The notes: generated by a model not told the origin, from the letters alone. A stretch of 64,000 nt of DNA from Methylocystis echinoides (GCF_040687965.1 NZ_CP156084.1:3472501-3536500); one strand, 5' to 3'. Positions 40,896 through 49,172 are shown, numbered from the stretch's first letter. A program made the numbers and translations.

Positions 40896-41836
40896 TTCAG
40901 GATTTCATAAGGCGCGACGTCGACGAATCCCTGCTTGGCCGTCGGATCGACACGGAAGTCGATCTTCAACCGCACGCCATGGGCGCCCGTGAGCCACCGC
41001 CAGCCCTTGTGCGCGGCGGCGAGCGCGAATTTCGCCTTGTAAGCGGGGCCTTTGGTCTCGCGCGAAAGATCCCGGCCGCCGAAGAGGGGCCGCAGCAGAC
41101 CGTTGGCGTAGTCGACCGCGTAGCCGGCGCGCAATTCGTCGCTCCAGTGTTCCGTCGTGAAGGAAACGTTCAGGCAATCGCCGTTTTGGACCCGATGCGG
41201 CGCGTTGCGGGGCCAGGTGGTCCAGTCCCCCGGCCCGAGTTCGAAACTCTCAGCGGCCGCCTCATATGAGGGATCGTAAGGCAGATCAGTGTCGCTGCTA
41301 CGCTGAAGCACGATGTTTTCGATCCTGTCCTGCGGCAGGAAGGGCGGGCGCGGCGGGTATACCCAGACCCTCTTGCGGCCCCTCACCTGCCAGAGACTCT
41401 GGCCCGGAACGTCGGCATGCAGCGCGACATTCATCCGCGGAGAGGAAATCAGGACGCTCATCGAGCGCCTGTAGCTGTGAAAGCCGGGAACATGGCGCTC
41501 GATGTCGGCGAAGAGGCTGTCGAGAGCGTCTCTATAAGCTCCCGACGTCTCCTGTACGCACTGGAGATGCACCCAGATGTTTCCGCGCGCGACGGCGGCC
41601 ATCACGTCGCGGCCGGAAAGTCCGACCATGTCGCCCTCGCGCCATTTGCGCGAATCAGTCTCCTCCCGCTCGATGGTGTTGACGTGAAACCGGACGCGCG
41701 GCGTCGCCTCGATCAGGGTCTCGAGCGCGGCGTCGGAAAACAGCGGGCTGTCGGCGAGCCGATGCCTCAACGCCAATGGCTTGCGCCCGAAGTCCTGCGC
41801 CTGTCCCGGACGCCATTCTGTGGAGGACTGTCTCAT
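40892..41836 (-). CDS. JmjC/cupin-like putative Fe(II)/2-oxoglutarate oxygenase
   Basis: The 314-residue protein contains a cupin barrel with MNVALHADVPGQSLWQVRGR (His-x-Asp iron ligands), KRVWVYPPRPPFLP, and GPGDWTTWPRNAPHRVQNGD, which supplies the distal His. This arrangement fits the JmjC/cupin_8 class of hydroxylases. Before it lies IWVHLQCVQETSGAYRDALD. The C-terminal part is basic. Its stop overlaps the start of the GNAT-type gene by four bases (ATGA), so the two act as one translational unit and may modify the same substrate. Activity is inferred from the ligand pattern only. Confidence 0.75.
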   Translation of the reverse strand: MRQSSTEWRPGQAQDFGRKPLALRHRLADSPLFSDAALETLIEATPRVRFHVNTIEREETDSRKWREGDMVGLSGRDVMAAVARGNIWVHLQCVQETSGAYRDALDSLFADIERHVPGFHSYRRSMSVLISSPRMNVALHADVPGQSLWQVRGRKRVWVYPPRPPFLPQDRIENIVLQRSSDTDLPYDPSYEAAAESFELGPGDWTTWPRNAPHRVQNGDCLNVSFTTEHWSDELRAGYAVDYANGLLRPLFGGRDLSRETKGPAYKAKFALAAAHKGWRWLTGAHGVRLKIDFRVDPTAKQGFVDVAPYEILK

Positions 41837-41916
41837 GGCCGCGTTACAACTTCTCCAACCATGGACAAGCTAGAGTCGGAATGGGAAAGAAAAGATGGAC
41901 GGCGAAGGAGCCTGCA

Positions 41917-42621
41917 ATGATCGATCTCTATTACTGGCCCACGCCCAATGGCCACAAGATCACGATTTACCTCGAGGAGACGGGCCTGGCCTATCGGATC
42001 AGGCCCGTCGATATCGGCAAGGGCGATCAGTTCAAGCCGGAATTTCTCGCGATCTCTCCAAATAACCGCATGCCGGCGATCGTCGATCACGCCCCCGCCG
42101 ACGGCGGCGCCGAGGTGGCGCTGTTCGAATCCGGGGCCATCCTCCTCTATCTCGCCGAGAAGACGGGCCGGCTGTTGCCGCAGGAGTTGCGCGGACGCCT
42201 GCGCGCGCTGCAATGGCTGTTTTGGCAGGTGGGCGGCCTTGGCCCCATGGCCGGCCAGAATCACCACTTCGGCAAATATGCCCCTGCCCGCATTCCCTAC
42301 GCCATCGATCGTTACCGCAACGAGACCAATCGCCTCTATGGCGTGCTCGATCGCGAGCTGGCCAAATCGCCGTACGTCGCCGGCGACTACTCCATCGCCG
42401 ACATCGCCTGCTACCCCTGGATCGTCCCGCACGAGGACCAGGGTCAGGATCTCGACGACTTTCCGCGCCTCAAGCGCTGGTTCGAATCGATCAAGGCGCG
42501 GCCCGCCGTCGCCCGCGCTTACGCCGCCGGCGCTCCCTACGAGCGCCGCCGACCGGATTTCACCGCGCTCGAGCGGGAGATCCTGTTCGGCCAGACGGCC
42601 GCGCGCCCGGACGAAAAATAG
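41917..42621 (+). CDS. Glutathione S-transferase, YfcG/YghU-like
   Basis: The 234-residue protein has a thioredoxin-like N-terminal domain (MIDLYYWPTPNGHKITIYLE, with T-x-N-G-H-K as the glutathione-activating turn typical of nu-class YfcG). PNNRMPAIVDH holds the cis-proline, and LFESGAILLYLAEKTGRLLP the E-S motif. The helical C-terminal domain shows GDYSIADIACYPWI (N-capping box). YfcG and YghU are disulfide-bond oxidoreductases on glutathione, so that activity is most likely. AAGGAG precedes the ATG at 41917. It is divergent from the JmjC-like gene. Confidence 0.92.
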   Translation: MIDLYYWPTPNGHKITIYLEETGLAYRIRPVDIGKGDQFKPEFLAISPNNRMPAIVDHAPADGGAEVALFESGAILLYLAEKTGRLLPQELRGRLRALQWLFWQVGGLGPMAGQNHHFGKYAPARIPYAIDRYRNETNRLYGVLDRELAKSPYVAGDYSIADIACYPWIVPHEDQGQDLDDFPRLKRWFESIKARPAVARAYAAGAPYERRRPDFTALEREILFGQTAARPDEK

Positions 42622-42666
42622 GGTATGGCTCGGGCGACATAGCCAACAGGGAGCCATGCCGCCTTC

Positions 42667-43350
42667 ATGTCCAACGACCGTCAATTCGCCGCGCAGGAAA
42701 CCGCCAAGGCGCTGATCGAGGTGCAGGCGGTGCTCGTCAATACCGAGAAGCCCTTCATCACCACGGCGGGCTGGGCGTCGCCGGTCTATATCGACATGCG
42801 CAAGATCATCAGCTACCCGCGCCTGCGCCGGCGGCTCGTCGACTTTGCGACGCGCGCCATCGAGCGGGACATCGGCTATGAATCGCTCGACGTCGTGGCC
42901 GGCGGCGAGACGGCGGGCATTCCCTTCGCCGCCTGGATTTCCGACAGCCTGATGCTGCCGATGCAATATGTGCGCAAGAAGCCCAAGGGCTTCGGCCGCA
43001 ATGCGCGCATCGAAGGGGACCTGCACGAGAACGGCCGCGCCCTGCTCGTCGAAGACCTCGCGACCGACGGCGGCTCCAAGAAGGATTTCGTGCAGGCGCT
43101 GCGCGACGCAGGCCAGCGCTGCGACCATGTCTTCGTGTTCTTCTTCTACGACATCTTCGCCGGCGCGCGGGAAGACCTCGAAAAGCTCGGCGTCAGCCTG
43201 CATTCTCTTGCGACCTGGCGCGATGTGCTCGCGGTCGGCCGCGCGCATCGCTACTTTCCTGAGGCGGCGCTGAACGAAGTCGAGGCCTTCATCTCCGACC
43301 CGGTCGCCTGGTCGGCGGCGCATGGCGGGGCCGACAAGCCGAAGGCCTGA
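42667..43350 (+). CDS. pyrE: Orotate phosphoribosyltransferase
   Basis: The 227-residue enzyme transfers phosphoribosyl from PRPP to orotate in UMP synthesis. The PRPP loop is RALLVEDLATDGGSKKDFV. FITTAGWASPVYIDMRKIISYP is the orotate-binding N-terminal part and VVAGGETAGIPFAAWISD the pyrophosphate-contact region. LPMQYVRKKPKGFGRNARIEG is the flexible catalytic loop. This length and loop match the PyrE form of alphaproteobacteria. It acts as a dimer in the cytosol. The GST gene lies 45 bases upstream. A dihydroorotase-type gene is about 11 kb away in this window. Confidence 0.93.
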   Translation: MSNDRQFAAQETAKALIEVQAVLVNTEKPFITTAGWASPVYIDMRKIISYPRLRRRLVDFATRAIERDIGYESLDVVAGGETAGIPFAAWISDSLMLPMQYVRKKPKGFGRNARIEGDLHENGRALLVEDLATDGGSKKDFVQALRDAGQRCDHVFVFFFYDIFAGAREDLEKLGVSLHSLATWRDVLAVGRAHRYFPEAALNEVEAFISDPVAWSAAHGGADKPKA

Positions 43351-43427
43351 TGCGCGAGCGCCCCTCCCCCGCTGCGCGGGAGAGGGAGCGGACCATGGCC
43401 TTCGTCGATCAAGTGGGGGCATTTGAA

Positions 43428-44072
43428 ATGAGCAGATTCTTTTTCTCCGCCGCCCTGCTTCTCCTCGCCGTCGCCCCGGCGCGCGCCGATCCGCCGCCGG
43501 GTTTCTCGCGCCTCGCCGACGTCGCGCCCGATATTTTGCAGGACATGCGCTACGCGGGCTCCGACAATTTCACGGGCCATCGGGTCCCCGGCTATGACGC
43601 GCCGCAATGCTGGCTGAAGACCGACGCGGCGAACGCGCTCGCCGCGGCGCAAGCGGAGGCGAAGGCCAGGGGCATTTCGCTCGTGGTTTACGATTGCTAC
43701 CGCCCCAGGCGCGCGGTTTCGGCCTTTGTCGACTGGTCGCGCAACGCCGATCAAGCGACCAAGCCCGAGCATTATCCGCGCCTCGACAAGAGCCAGCTCT
43801 TCCCGCAGGGCTACATTGCGGCGCAGTCCACCCATTCGACCGGACTCGCCGTCGATCTGGGCGTGAAGGGCTGGAACTTCGGCACGCCTTTCGATTTCTT
43901 CGACCCGCGCTCCTGGACGAAATCCCAGACGACGCGCGACGCCCGCAAGCATCGCGACGCGCTCGTCGCGCTCATGCGCCGGCATGGTTTCGACAATTAC
44001 CCCCGTGAGTGGTGGCACTTCACATTCAAGGGCGTCGAGAACGCCGAGAGCTATGACGCGCCGATCGACTGA
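43428..44072 (+). CDS. D-alanyl-D-alanine dipeptidase, VanX/DdpX family, exported
   Basis: The 214-residue protein has GGGGG before the ATG at 43428 and a signal peptide (MSRFFFSAALLLLAVAPARA). The zinc motifs are STHSTGLAVDLG (SxHxxGxAxD) and REWWHFTF (ExxWH). VVYDCYRPRRAVSAFVDW carries the conserved Arg. VanX enzymes cut D-Ala-D-Ala. In non-glycopeptide-resistant bacteria such as Escherichia coli (DdpX) they recycle the dipeptide, and an exported form probably trims wall-derived peptides in the periplasm. No vanHA genes are nearby, so resistance is not implied. A palindromic motif lies between pyrE and this gene. Confidence 0.93.
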   Translation: MSRFFFSAALLLLAVAPARADPPPGFSRLADVAPDILQDMRYAGSDNFTGHRVPGYDAPQCWLKTDAANALAAAQAEAKARGISLVVYDCYRPRRAVSAFVDWSRNADQATKPEHYPRLDKSQLFPQGYIAAQSTHSTGLAVDLGVKGWNFGTPFDFFDPRSWTKSQTTRDARKHRDALVALMRRHGFDNYPREWWHFTFKGVENAESYDAPID

Positions 44073-44122
44073 CGGCGGCGACGCGGTTTCTTTGGCGAAT
44101 GCAACCTCAGGGCAAGGGCGCC

Positions 44123-44515
44123 ATGCGGCGGATCAAAACGGCGATCGTTCTCGGCCTCCTTCTCGGCGCCTCCGGCGCGTCGGCGAAGGACTGCAGCGCG
44201 CTCGCGACGCAGACGGATATGAATATCTGCGAGGGTGAGATTTTCGAGAAGGCCGACGCGCGGCTGAATGACGTGTACCGCCGGCTCGCCGCCAAGATCA
44301 GCGCCAAAGGCAAGAGCAAGCTCGTCGAGGCCGAGCGCGCCTGGCTCACTTATCGCGACCTGCAGTGCGACTTCGACACGCTTGGCGTCGAGGGCGGCTC
44401 GATCCACGGCATGATGGTCGCGCAATGCCGGACCGAGATGACGAAAGAGCAAACCAAGCGTCTCGAGCGCCAGCTCACTTGCCAGGAAGGCGACATGTCC
44501 TGCGGCAATCAGTAG
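44123..44515 (+). CDS. Lysozyme-inhibitor-like LprI/DUF1311 protein, exported
   Basis: The protein of about 130 residues has a signal peptide (MRRIKTAIVLGLLLGASGASA). The mature domain begins with paired cysteines (KDCSALATQTDMNICEGEIF). It continues with ADARLNDVYRRLAAKISAKG and LVEAERAWLTYRDLQCDFDT, the heart of DUF1311/LprI. Two further cysteines follow (VAQCRTEM and LTCQEGDMSCGNQ). In Mycobacterium LprI inhibits lysozyme; other members are unassigned. Either ATG 44099 or 44123 may be used; the latter has AAGGG and the better signal peptide. It converges on the Doc-like gene. Confidence 0.88.
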   Translation: MRRIKTAIVLGLLLGASGASAKDCSALATQTDMNICEGEIFEKADARLNDVYRRLAAKISAKGKSKLVEAERAWLTYRDLQCDFDTLGVEGGSIHGMMVAQCRTEMTKEQTKRLERQLTCQEGDMSCGNQ

Positions 44516-44527
44516 AAAGTTCCCGGG

Positions 44528-44944
44528 CTAACGCCCGCCCGAACGCTGCGGGACATGGGCGCGCACCCAGGCGGCGAAAGCCTCCTCGTCGATCTCCCGG
44601 TTGGCGAATTGCGCCACGGCGATGAAGCACTCTTCGTCACTCGCCGCGAGCTCATAGCCATTGTCCGCCAGAAATAGCTCGAGCGCCGCCAGGGCGACGC
44701 GCTTCTTGCCCTGAACAAAGGGATGGCTGCGGATGAAGCCGGCGGCGCAGGCGGCGGCGAGGCGGGCCGCGTCGCAGCCGGGCGCAGCGCGGGCGAGGTC
44801 CACTGGCCGCTGGAGCGCCGCCGTCAGGGCCGCCTCGCTGATCACGCCGACCGCGCCGCCATGCTCGGCCAGAACGGCCTCGTGGACCGCAAGCGCGATC
44901 GCCCGGTCGAGAAAGCGCCAGCCTGTCTCTTCCCTTTTCTTCAT
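44528..44944 (-). CDS. Doc-family (Fic-fold) putative toxin, variant active site
   Basis: The 138-residue protein follows the Doc/death-on-curing pattern: FLDRAIALAVHEAVLAEHGG, then GVISEAALTAALQRPVDLAR, then IRSHPFVQGKKRVALAALEL. Active Doc toxins have HxFx[DN][AG]NKR, and the family phosphorylates EF-Tu. Here the motif reads HPFVQGKKR, with Gln and Lys at two conserved positions, so activity may be altered. On the same strand upstream lie a small lipoprotein gene and an AbrB-type gene, the usual kind of partner antitoxin. No Phd-type antitoxin abuts it. Cytosolic. Confidence 0.82.
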   Translation of the reverse strand: MKKREETGWRFLDRAIALAVHEAVLAEHGGAVGVISEAALTAALQRPVDLARAAPGCDAARLAAACAAGFIRSHPFVQGKKRVALAALELFLADNGYELAASDEECFIAVAQFANREIDEEAFAAWVRAHVPQRSGGR

Positions 44945-45018
44945 GGCTCCGATGGGCGGCGCGCCCCCGTCTCGTGGTTGGCTATCGCGCGACTGTCACA
45001 GGCGGCGCGCGCATCCTT

Positions 45019-45147
45019 TCACTGCTTTGGCAGGAACCCCGACGCCCCGCCGCGCAGTTGAAGCGTTCCTGCGCCCGGCTCCGGGTTGGCGGCGCTGGCG
45101 CAGGCGGACAACGCCATGGCCAGGAAAAGGCAGGCCAGCTTTCCCAT
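45019..45147 (-). CDS. Small lipoprotein, 42 residues
   Basis: ATG 45147 has AGGGGAA about 6 bases upstream. The frame gives MGKLACLFLAMALSACASAA followed by a 22-residue mature tail ending GFLPKQ. LSAC is a clean lipobox, so signal peptidase II should cut before the Cys at residue 15 and the Cys is lipidated. It resembles entericidin-size lipoproteins but lacks their motifs. It sits between the AbrB-type gene (20 bases upstream) and the Doc-type gene (74 bases downstream), all on the minus strand. It was too short for routine gene calling. Confidence 0.65.
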   Translation of the reverse strand: MGKLACLFLAMALSACASAANPEPGAGTLQLRGGASGFLPKQ

Positions 45148-45167
45148 TTGCGGTTCCCCTTCCTCGA

Positions 45168-45419
45168 TCACTTCGACAGCGCGCGCAGCGCATTGTGCCT
45201 CTTGCTGATGATGCGCTTCGCGAGGGCTACCCGGCGCTCGAATTCCGGGTCCGTCTTGGTGACGCGATAGCCCTCGGGCGAGCGCGTAAGATAGAGGCGG
45301 TCGCCTTTCTCGACCCCGAGATCGGCGATGATTTCGCGCGGCAACACCACGCCCAGCGAATTGCCGATGCGAATGACCTTGAGCGCGCCATAGGCTTCGA
45401 TCGGATCCGGGTCGCTCAT
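45168..45419 (-). CDS. AbrB/MazE-type swapped-hairpin DNA-binding protein, putative antitoxin
   Basis: The 83-residue protein starts MSDPDPIEAYGALKVIRIGN. The SpoVT-AbrB domain is LKVIRIGNSLGVVLPREII, then LGVEKGDRLYLTRSPEGYRV, the standard dimeric swapped-hairpin barrel that binds promoter DNA. The C-terminal helix (FERRVALAKRIISKRHNALR) is where such antitoxins contact toxins. It is the first gene of the row AbrB-lipoprotein-Doc. AbrB plus Doc toxin-antitoxin pairs are common, so self-repression and toxin binding are expected. It is divergent from recG. Confidence 0.85.
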   Translation of the reverse strand: MSDPDPIEAYGALKVIRIGNSLGVVLPREIIADLGVEKGDRLYLTRSPEGYRVTKTDPEFERRVALAKRIISKRHNALRALSK

Positions 45420-45545
45420 GGTTCTTACATCCGTTTCAACGCTAAACGTTGGTATACACGTTATAACCCGCGGCGTGAGGCGGCAATATGACAAGCGCCG
45501 GCGACCCGCCCCATCGATCTGAAAAAGCGCTAAACTGCGATTCCG

Positions 45546-47648
45546 ATGCGCCCCGACATTCTCGCCCCGCTATTTGGCCGGACCGCCGCACTGCCCGGCG
45601 TCGGCCCCAAGACCGCGCCGCTCTTCGACCGCCTGCTCGCCAGGCCGGGAAGCCAGGCGCGCGTCGTCGATCTGCTGTTTCACCTGCCGACCAATGTCAT
45701 CGACCGCAGCCAGCGCCCCACAATCGCCGAGGCGCCGCTCGAGACGCAGGTCGTGATCAAGGCGCAAGTCGTCGATCACCGCCGTCCCCAGGGGCGCTAC
45801 GCCAAGCAGCCCTATCGCGTGCTTGTGGAGGACGAGACCGGCGACGTGGAGCTCGTCTTCTTTCTCGCCAACGCCGACTGGATCGAACGCAGCCTGCCGC
45901 TCGGCGCGACGCGGTGGATTTCCGGGCGCATCGAGCTTTATGACGGCCGCCGGCAGATGGTCCATCCCGACCGCGTGCTCGACGAGGCCGGCCTCGCCAA
46001 GCTCGCGCCTTTCGAACCCGTTTACGGGCTGACCGAAGGGCTTCAGCCGCGCTTCGTTTTACGCGCGGCGGAAGAAGCGCTGGCGCGCCTGCCCGACCTC
46101 CCGGAATGGCAGGAGCCGACGGTGCTGGCGGCGAACAAACTCCCGGGTTTTGGAGAAGCGCTGCGCGCCGCGCACCGGCCCGACAGCGTCAAGGCGCTCT
46201 CCCCGCAGCATCCGGCGCGACAACGCCTCGCGCTCGACGAATTGCTGGCGAGCCAATTGGCGCTGAGACTGACCCGCGCCAAAATGCGCCGCCTGCCCGG
46301 CCGAGAGAACAAGGGCGACGGCCATATCGCTTCGACCATCGAAGCCGCCTTGCCGTTCCGCCTCACCGGCGCGCAGCGGCGCGCGCTCGACGACATTCGC
46401 GCCGACCTCGGCTCCGACATGCGCATGCTGCGGCTGGTGCAGGGCGACGTCGGCTCCGGCAAGACGGTCGTCGCCGCGCTCGCCATGGCGAGCGTCGTCG
46501 AATGCGGCCGCCAGGCGGCTCTGATGGCGCCGACTGAAATTCTTGCGCGCCAGCATTACGAGCGTCTCGCTCCGCTCCTCGAACCGGCCGGCGTGCGCGT
46601 CGCCTTGCTGACCGGCCGGCTCAAGGCGAGCGAACGCGCAGCGACTCACGCGGCCGTCGCAGCCGGCGAGATCGAGGTCGTCGTCGGCACCCATGCGCTC
46701 GTCCAGGGCGACCTCGCGTTCCGCGATCTCGGGATCGCCGTCGTCGACGAGCAGCACCGCTTCGGGGTGCAGCAGCGGCTGGCGCTCGGCGCCAAGGGGG
46801 ACGCGGTCGACGTGCTCGTGATGACGGCGACGCCCATTCCTCGCACGCTGGCGCTCACCGCCTTCGGCGACATGGATTGCTCCGCCCTCGACGAGAAGCC
46901 GCCGGGGCGCACCCCCATTTCCACCCGCGCTTTGCCGGCCTCCCGTATCGGCGAGGTCGTCGCGGGCCTCATGCGCGCCGTTGCGTCGGGCGCGCGCGCC
47001 TATTGGGTCTGCCCGCTCGTCGAAGAGAATGAAGATCTCGACCTCGCCGCCGCCGAGGCGCGCGCCGCCGATTTGCGCCATTATTTCGGCGACGCGGTCG
47101 GTCTCCTGCACGGGCGCATGAAGGGGCCTGAGAAGGACGCGGCGATGGAGGCGTTCCAGAGGGGCGAAACGAAGGTGCTTGTCGCCACCACGGTGGTGGA
47201 AGTGGGCGTCGACGTGCCCGAGGCGACGATCATGGTGATCGAGCACGCCGAGCGCTTCGGCCTCGCGCAGCTGCATCAGCTGCGCGGCCGCGTCGGGCGC
47301 GGCACGGGCAAATCGAGCTGTCTGCTGCTTTACAAGGGGCCGTTGAGCGAGGCCGCCAAGGCGCGGTTGACCACCTTACGCCAGACGGAAGACGGATTTC
47401 GTATCGCGGAAGAGGACCTGCGGCTGCGTGGCGAGGGCGAACTGCTCGGCACGCGCCAAGCCGGGCTGCCGGGTTTCCGCCTCGCCGATCTGACCGCCCA
47501 CGCCCGGCTCCTCGCCATCGCCCGCGACGACGCCGAGCTCGTCCTGCGCCGCGACCCGTCTTTGTCGAGCGCGCGCGGCGAGGCGTTGCGCGTCCTGCTG
47601 TATCTCTTCGAAAGGGACGAAGCGATCCGCCTGCTCCGGGCCGGGTGA
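45546..47648 (+). CDS. recG: ATP-dependent DNA helicase RecG
   Basis: The 700-residue protein has a wedge/OB domain at the N-terminus (ALPGVGPKTAPLFDRLLARP, VVIKAQVVDHRRPQGRY). The helicase core carries LVQGDVGSGKTVVAALAM (Walker A), VVDEQHRFGVQQRLAL (DEQH box), MTATPIPRTLALTAFGD (motif III) and VEVGVDVPEATIMVIEHAERFGL (motif V). QLRGRVGRGTGKSSCLL is motif VI. RecG remodels stalled forks and branched DNA. Length is normal for alphaproteobacteria. It is divergent from the AbrB-type gene and about 112 bases upstream of a small exported protein gene. Confidence 0.97.
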   Translation: MRPDILAPLFGRTAALPGVGPKTAPLFDRLLARPGSQARVVDLLFHLPTNVIDRSQRPTIAEAPLETQVVIKAQVVDHRRPQGRYAKQPYRVLVEDETGDVELVFFLANADWIERSLPLGATRWISGRIELYDGRRQMVHPDRVLDEAGLAKLAPFEPVYGLTEGLQPRFVLRAAEEALARLPDLPEWQEPTVLAANKLPGFGEALRAAHRPDSVKALSPQHPARQRLALDELLASQLALRLTRAKMRRLPGRENKGDGHIASTIEAALPFRLTGAQRRALDDIRADLGSDMRMLRLVQGDVGSGKTVVAALAMASVVECGRQAALMAPTEILARQHYERLAPLLEPAGVRVALLTGRLKASERAATHAAVAAGEIEVVVGTHALVQGDLAFRDLGIAVVDEQHRFGVQQRLALGAKGDAVDVLVMTATPIPRTLALTAFGDMDCSALDEKPPGRTPISTRALPASRIGEVVAGLMRAVASGARAYWVCPLVEENEDLDLAAAEARAADLRHYFGDAVGLLHGRMKGPEKDAAMEAFQRGETKVLVATTVVEVGVDVPEATIMVIEHAERFGLAQLHQLRGRVGRGTGKSSCLLLYKGPLSEAAKARLTTLRQTEDGFRIAEEDLRLRGEGELLGTRQAGLPGFRLADLTAHARLLAIARDDAELVLRRDPSLSSARGEALRVLLYLFERDEAIRLLRAG

Positions 47649-47760
47649 CACGTCGCCAGGCAAAGCCGGCGCCTCGGCTCGCGTGCGACGGCGCACATAC
47701 CGCGGGCCCCACTCCCTCTAGGTTGCTCTCCAACGACCACTCGAGTTGATGGAGAGAGAA

Positions 47761-47910
47761 ATGACGAACGCTTTCACCAAAATCATCGGCGCCTTATTGG
47801 GCATGTCCATCTTCTTTGCCGTCGGCGTCGGCCTCGCCCATGCGGGAGGCTCGATGGACCCCTCCTCCCACCAGAGCCGCTGCGATCACCCAGCCTGCGG
47901 CCTTCGCTGA
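47761..47910 (+). CDS. Small exported protein, 49 residues
   Basis: ATG 47761 with GGAGAG about 6 bases upstream opens MTNAFTKIIGALLGMSIFFA, a hydrophobic segment ending near GLAHAGG that could be a cleaved signal peptide. The remaining part is short and Ser/His-rich with two cysteines (HQSRCDHPACGLR), a possible metal site or disulfide. It is too short for routine gene finding. It lies between recG and the convergent DNA methyltransferase gene. I know of no family. Confidence 0.55.
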   Translation: MTNAFTKIIGALLGMSIFFAVGVGLAHAGGSMDPSSHQSRCDHPACGLR

Positions 47911-47954
47911 GGCCAAGCAGGGAGAAAGCTTGAGAGGCCCCAGTAGGCGGTGTC

Positions 47955-49172
47955 TCAGACCCGGCGCGCGAGGACGATGCGGTTGCTGTTGACGCCCTTG
48001 GCGTTGTTGGCGACGCCCCAGCAATTGCTGGTCTTGGTGAAGCTCTGTCGGTTCACCATGACGCCGAGGCGCGCGAAGGGCAGCCCCGCCATCGCCTCCC
48101 AGACCAGCCGCTCCAGCAGGACGCCGCCGTTGCGCACTTCGCCAACCTCATAGGCCACAGCTCCCCCCGGCCGCAGCACGCGGGCTAATTCCTGGAAGAC
48201 GCTGCGCGTCATGCGCGACCAGGCGTCGAGGCTGCGCAACTGCGAGATCGTGACGGCCTCCGTCTCGATCCCCGCGAACCAGTTCCGCAGCCAATTGTCG
48301 GCGCGATAGTCGACGATGTCGAGAAAGGGCGGCGAGGTGACGACGAGGTCGACAGTGTTGTCGCCGACATGCGTAAGGCGGGCGGCGTCGGCGACGGCGA
48401 AATGGGCGGGCGGCGCCGGGGGCGGCGCGCCGTCGGCGAGGAGCGCGCGGGATTTCTTGAATATGAGCGCGGCGACGTCGCGAAGCGGCGGCGTCTGCTC
48501 GCGGCGGGCGTTGATTTTCAATTGCGCCTTCACGCTGACCGCCTGATTGGGCGGCAGCGTGTAGACAGAGAAAAACCCCGCGGAATGGCCCGTCAGCCGA
48601 TTGAGCGCCACCATTCTGATCCAGTCGTCGACAGGATCGGGCGCCGCCTCGGACAGGCGCGCGGCGAGCCAGTCGCGCAACGCGCAAAGCTGGCGCAGCG
48701 TCTCGGGATGGTAGAAGGCGAGCAGTTCGTCCGGCGCGACGCCCCCCGTCGACAGCGGGGCCTCGGCGAGTCGCGCCGCGACGTCCTCGAGCGCCGGCGG
48801 CCGCAGCCGGGGCCGCGTCAACATCAGCGCCAGCGGATTGGCGTCGGAGCCGACGGCGCGGCGTCCCATCAGCGCAGCCTGAAGGGGCGTCGTGCCGCGT
48901 CCCATGAAAGGATCGCAAACGGTCTCGCCGGGCTGCGTCAGGCGCTCGATGAAAAAGGCCGGGAGCTGCGGCTTGAAACAGGCGCGATAGCTGATCTCGT
49001 GCAGCGAATGGGCGGCGCGCTGCGCCGAGGTCCAATACTCGTTGACGAAATACGTCAGACCGCCCTCCTCCACGACCGCTGTCGGCGCGCCGAAGGCGTC
49101 GAAGGCGCGCAGGGCGGAAAGAAAGGCGTCCTCGGCGGGCGCCCGCGCGGCGTCACAAGACGCGGTCGGCAA
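47955..49172 (-). CDS. Orphan DNA methyltransferase (amino-MTase type)
   Basis: The 405-residue protein has VCDPFMGRGTTPLQAALMGRRA (the DPFxGxGTT SAM site, motif X/I-type) followed by AVGSDANPLALML. Much later comes VDLVVTSPPFLDIVDYRADN, where TSPPF is catalytic motif IV typical of N4-cytosine enzymes. ARVLRPGGAVAYEVGEVRNG follows. SAM site before catalytic motif is an order seen in the alpha-like or permuted classes. No restriction endonuclease gene lies nearby. The start is a TTG at 49172, inside the last 20 bases of the upstream HigA-like gene, which indicates coupled expression. It could also modify RNA; the target sequence is unknown. Confidence 0.82.
   Translation of the reverse strand: MPTASCDAARAPAEDAFLSALRAFDAFGAPTAVVEEGGLTYFVNEYWTSAQRAAHSLHEISYRACFKPQLPAFFIERLTQPGETVCDPFMGRGTTPLQAALMGRRAVGSDANPLALMLTRPRLRPPALEDVAARLAEAPLSTGGVAPDELLAFYHPETLRQLCALRDWLAARLSEAAPDPVDDWIRMVALNRLTGHSAGFFSVYTLPPNQAVSVKAQLKINARREQTPPLRDVAALIFKKSRALLADGAPPPAPPAHFAVADAARLTHVGDNTVDLVVTSPPFLDIVDYRADNWLRNWFAGIETEAVTISQLRSLDAWSRMTRSVFQELARVLRPGGAVAYEVGEVRNGGVLLERLVWEAMAGLPFARLGVMVNRQSFTKTSNCWGVANNAKGVNSNRIVLARRV

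Noticed and set aside
43428-44072. VanX-like gene as glycopeptide resistance
   Set aside because: No vanH or vanA-type ligase is nearby, and the product has a signal peptide, which suits wall-peptide recycling better.
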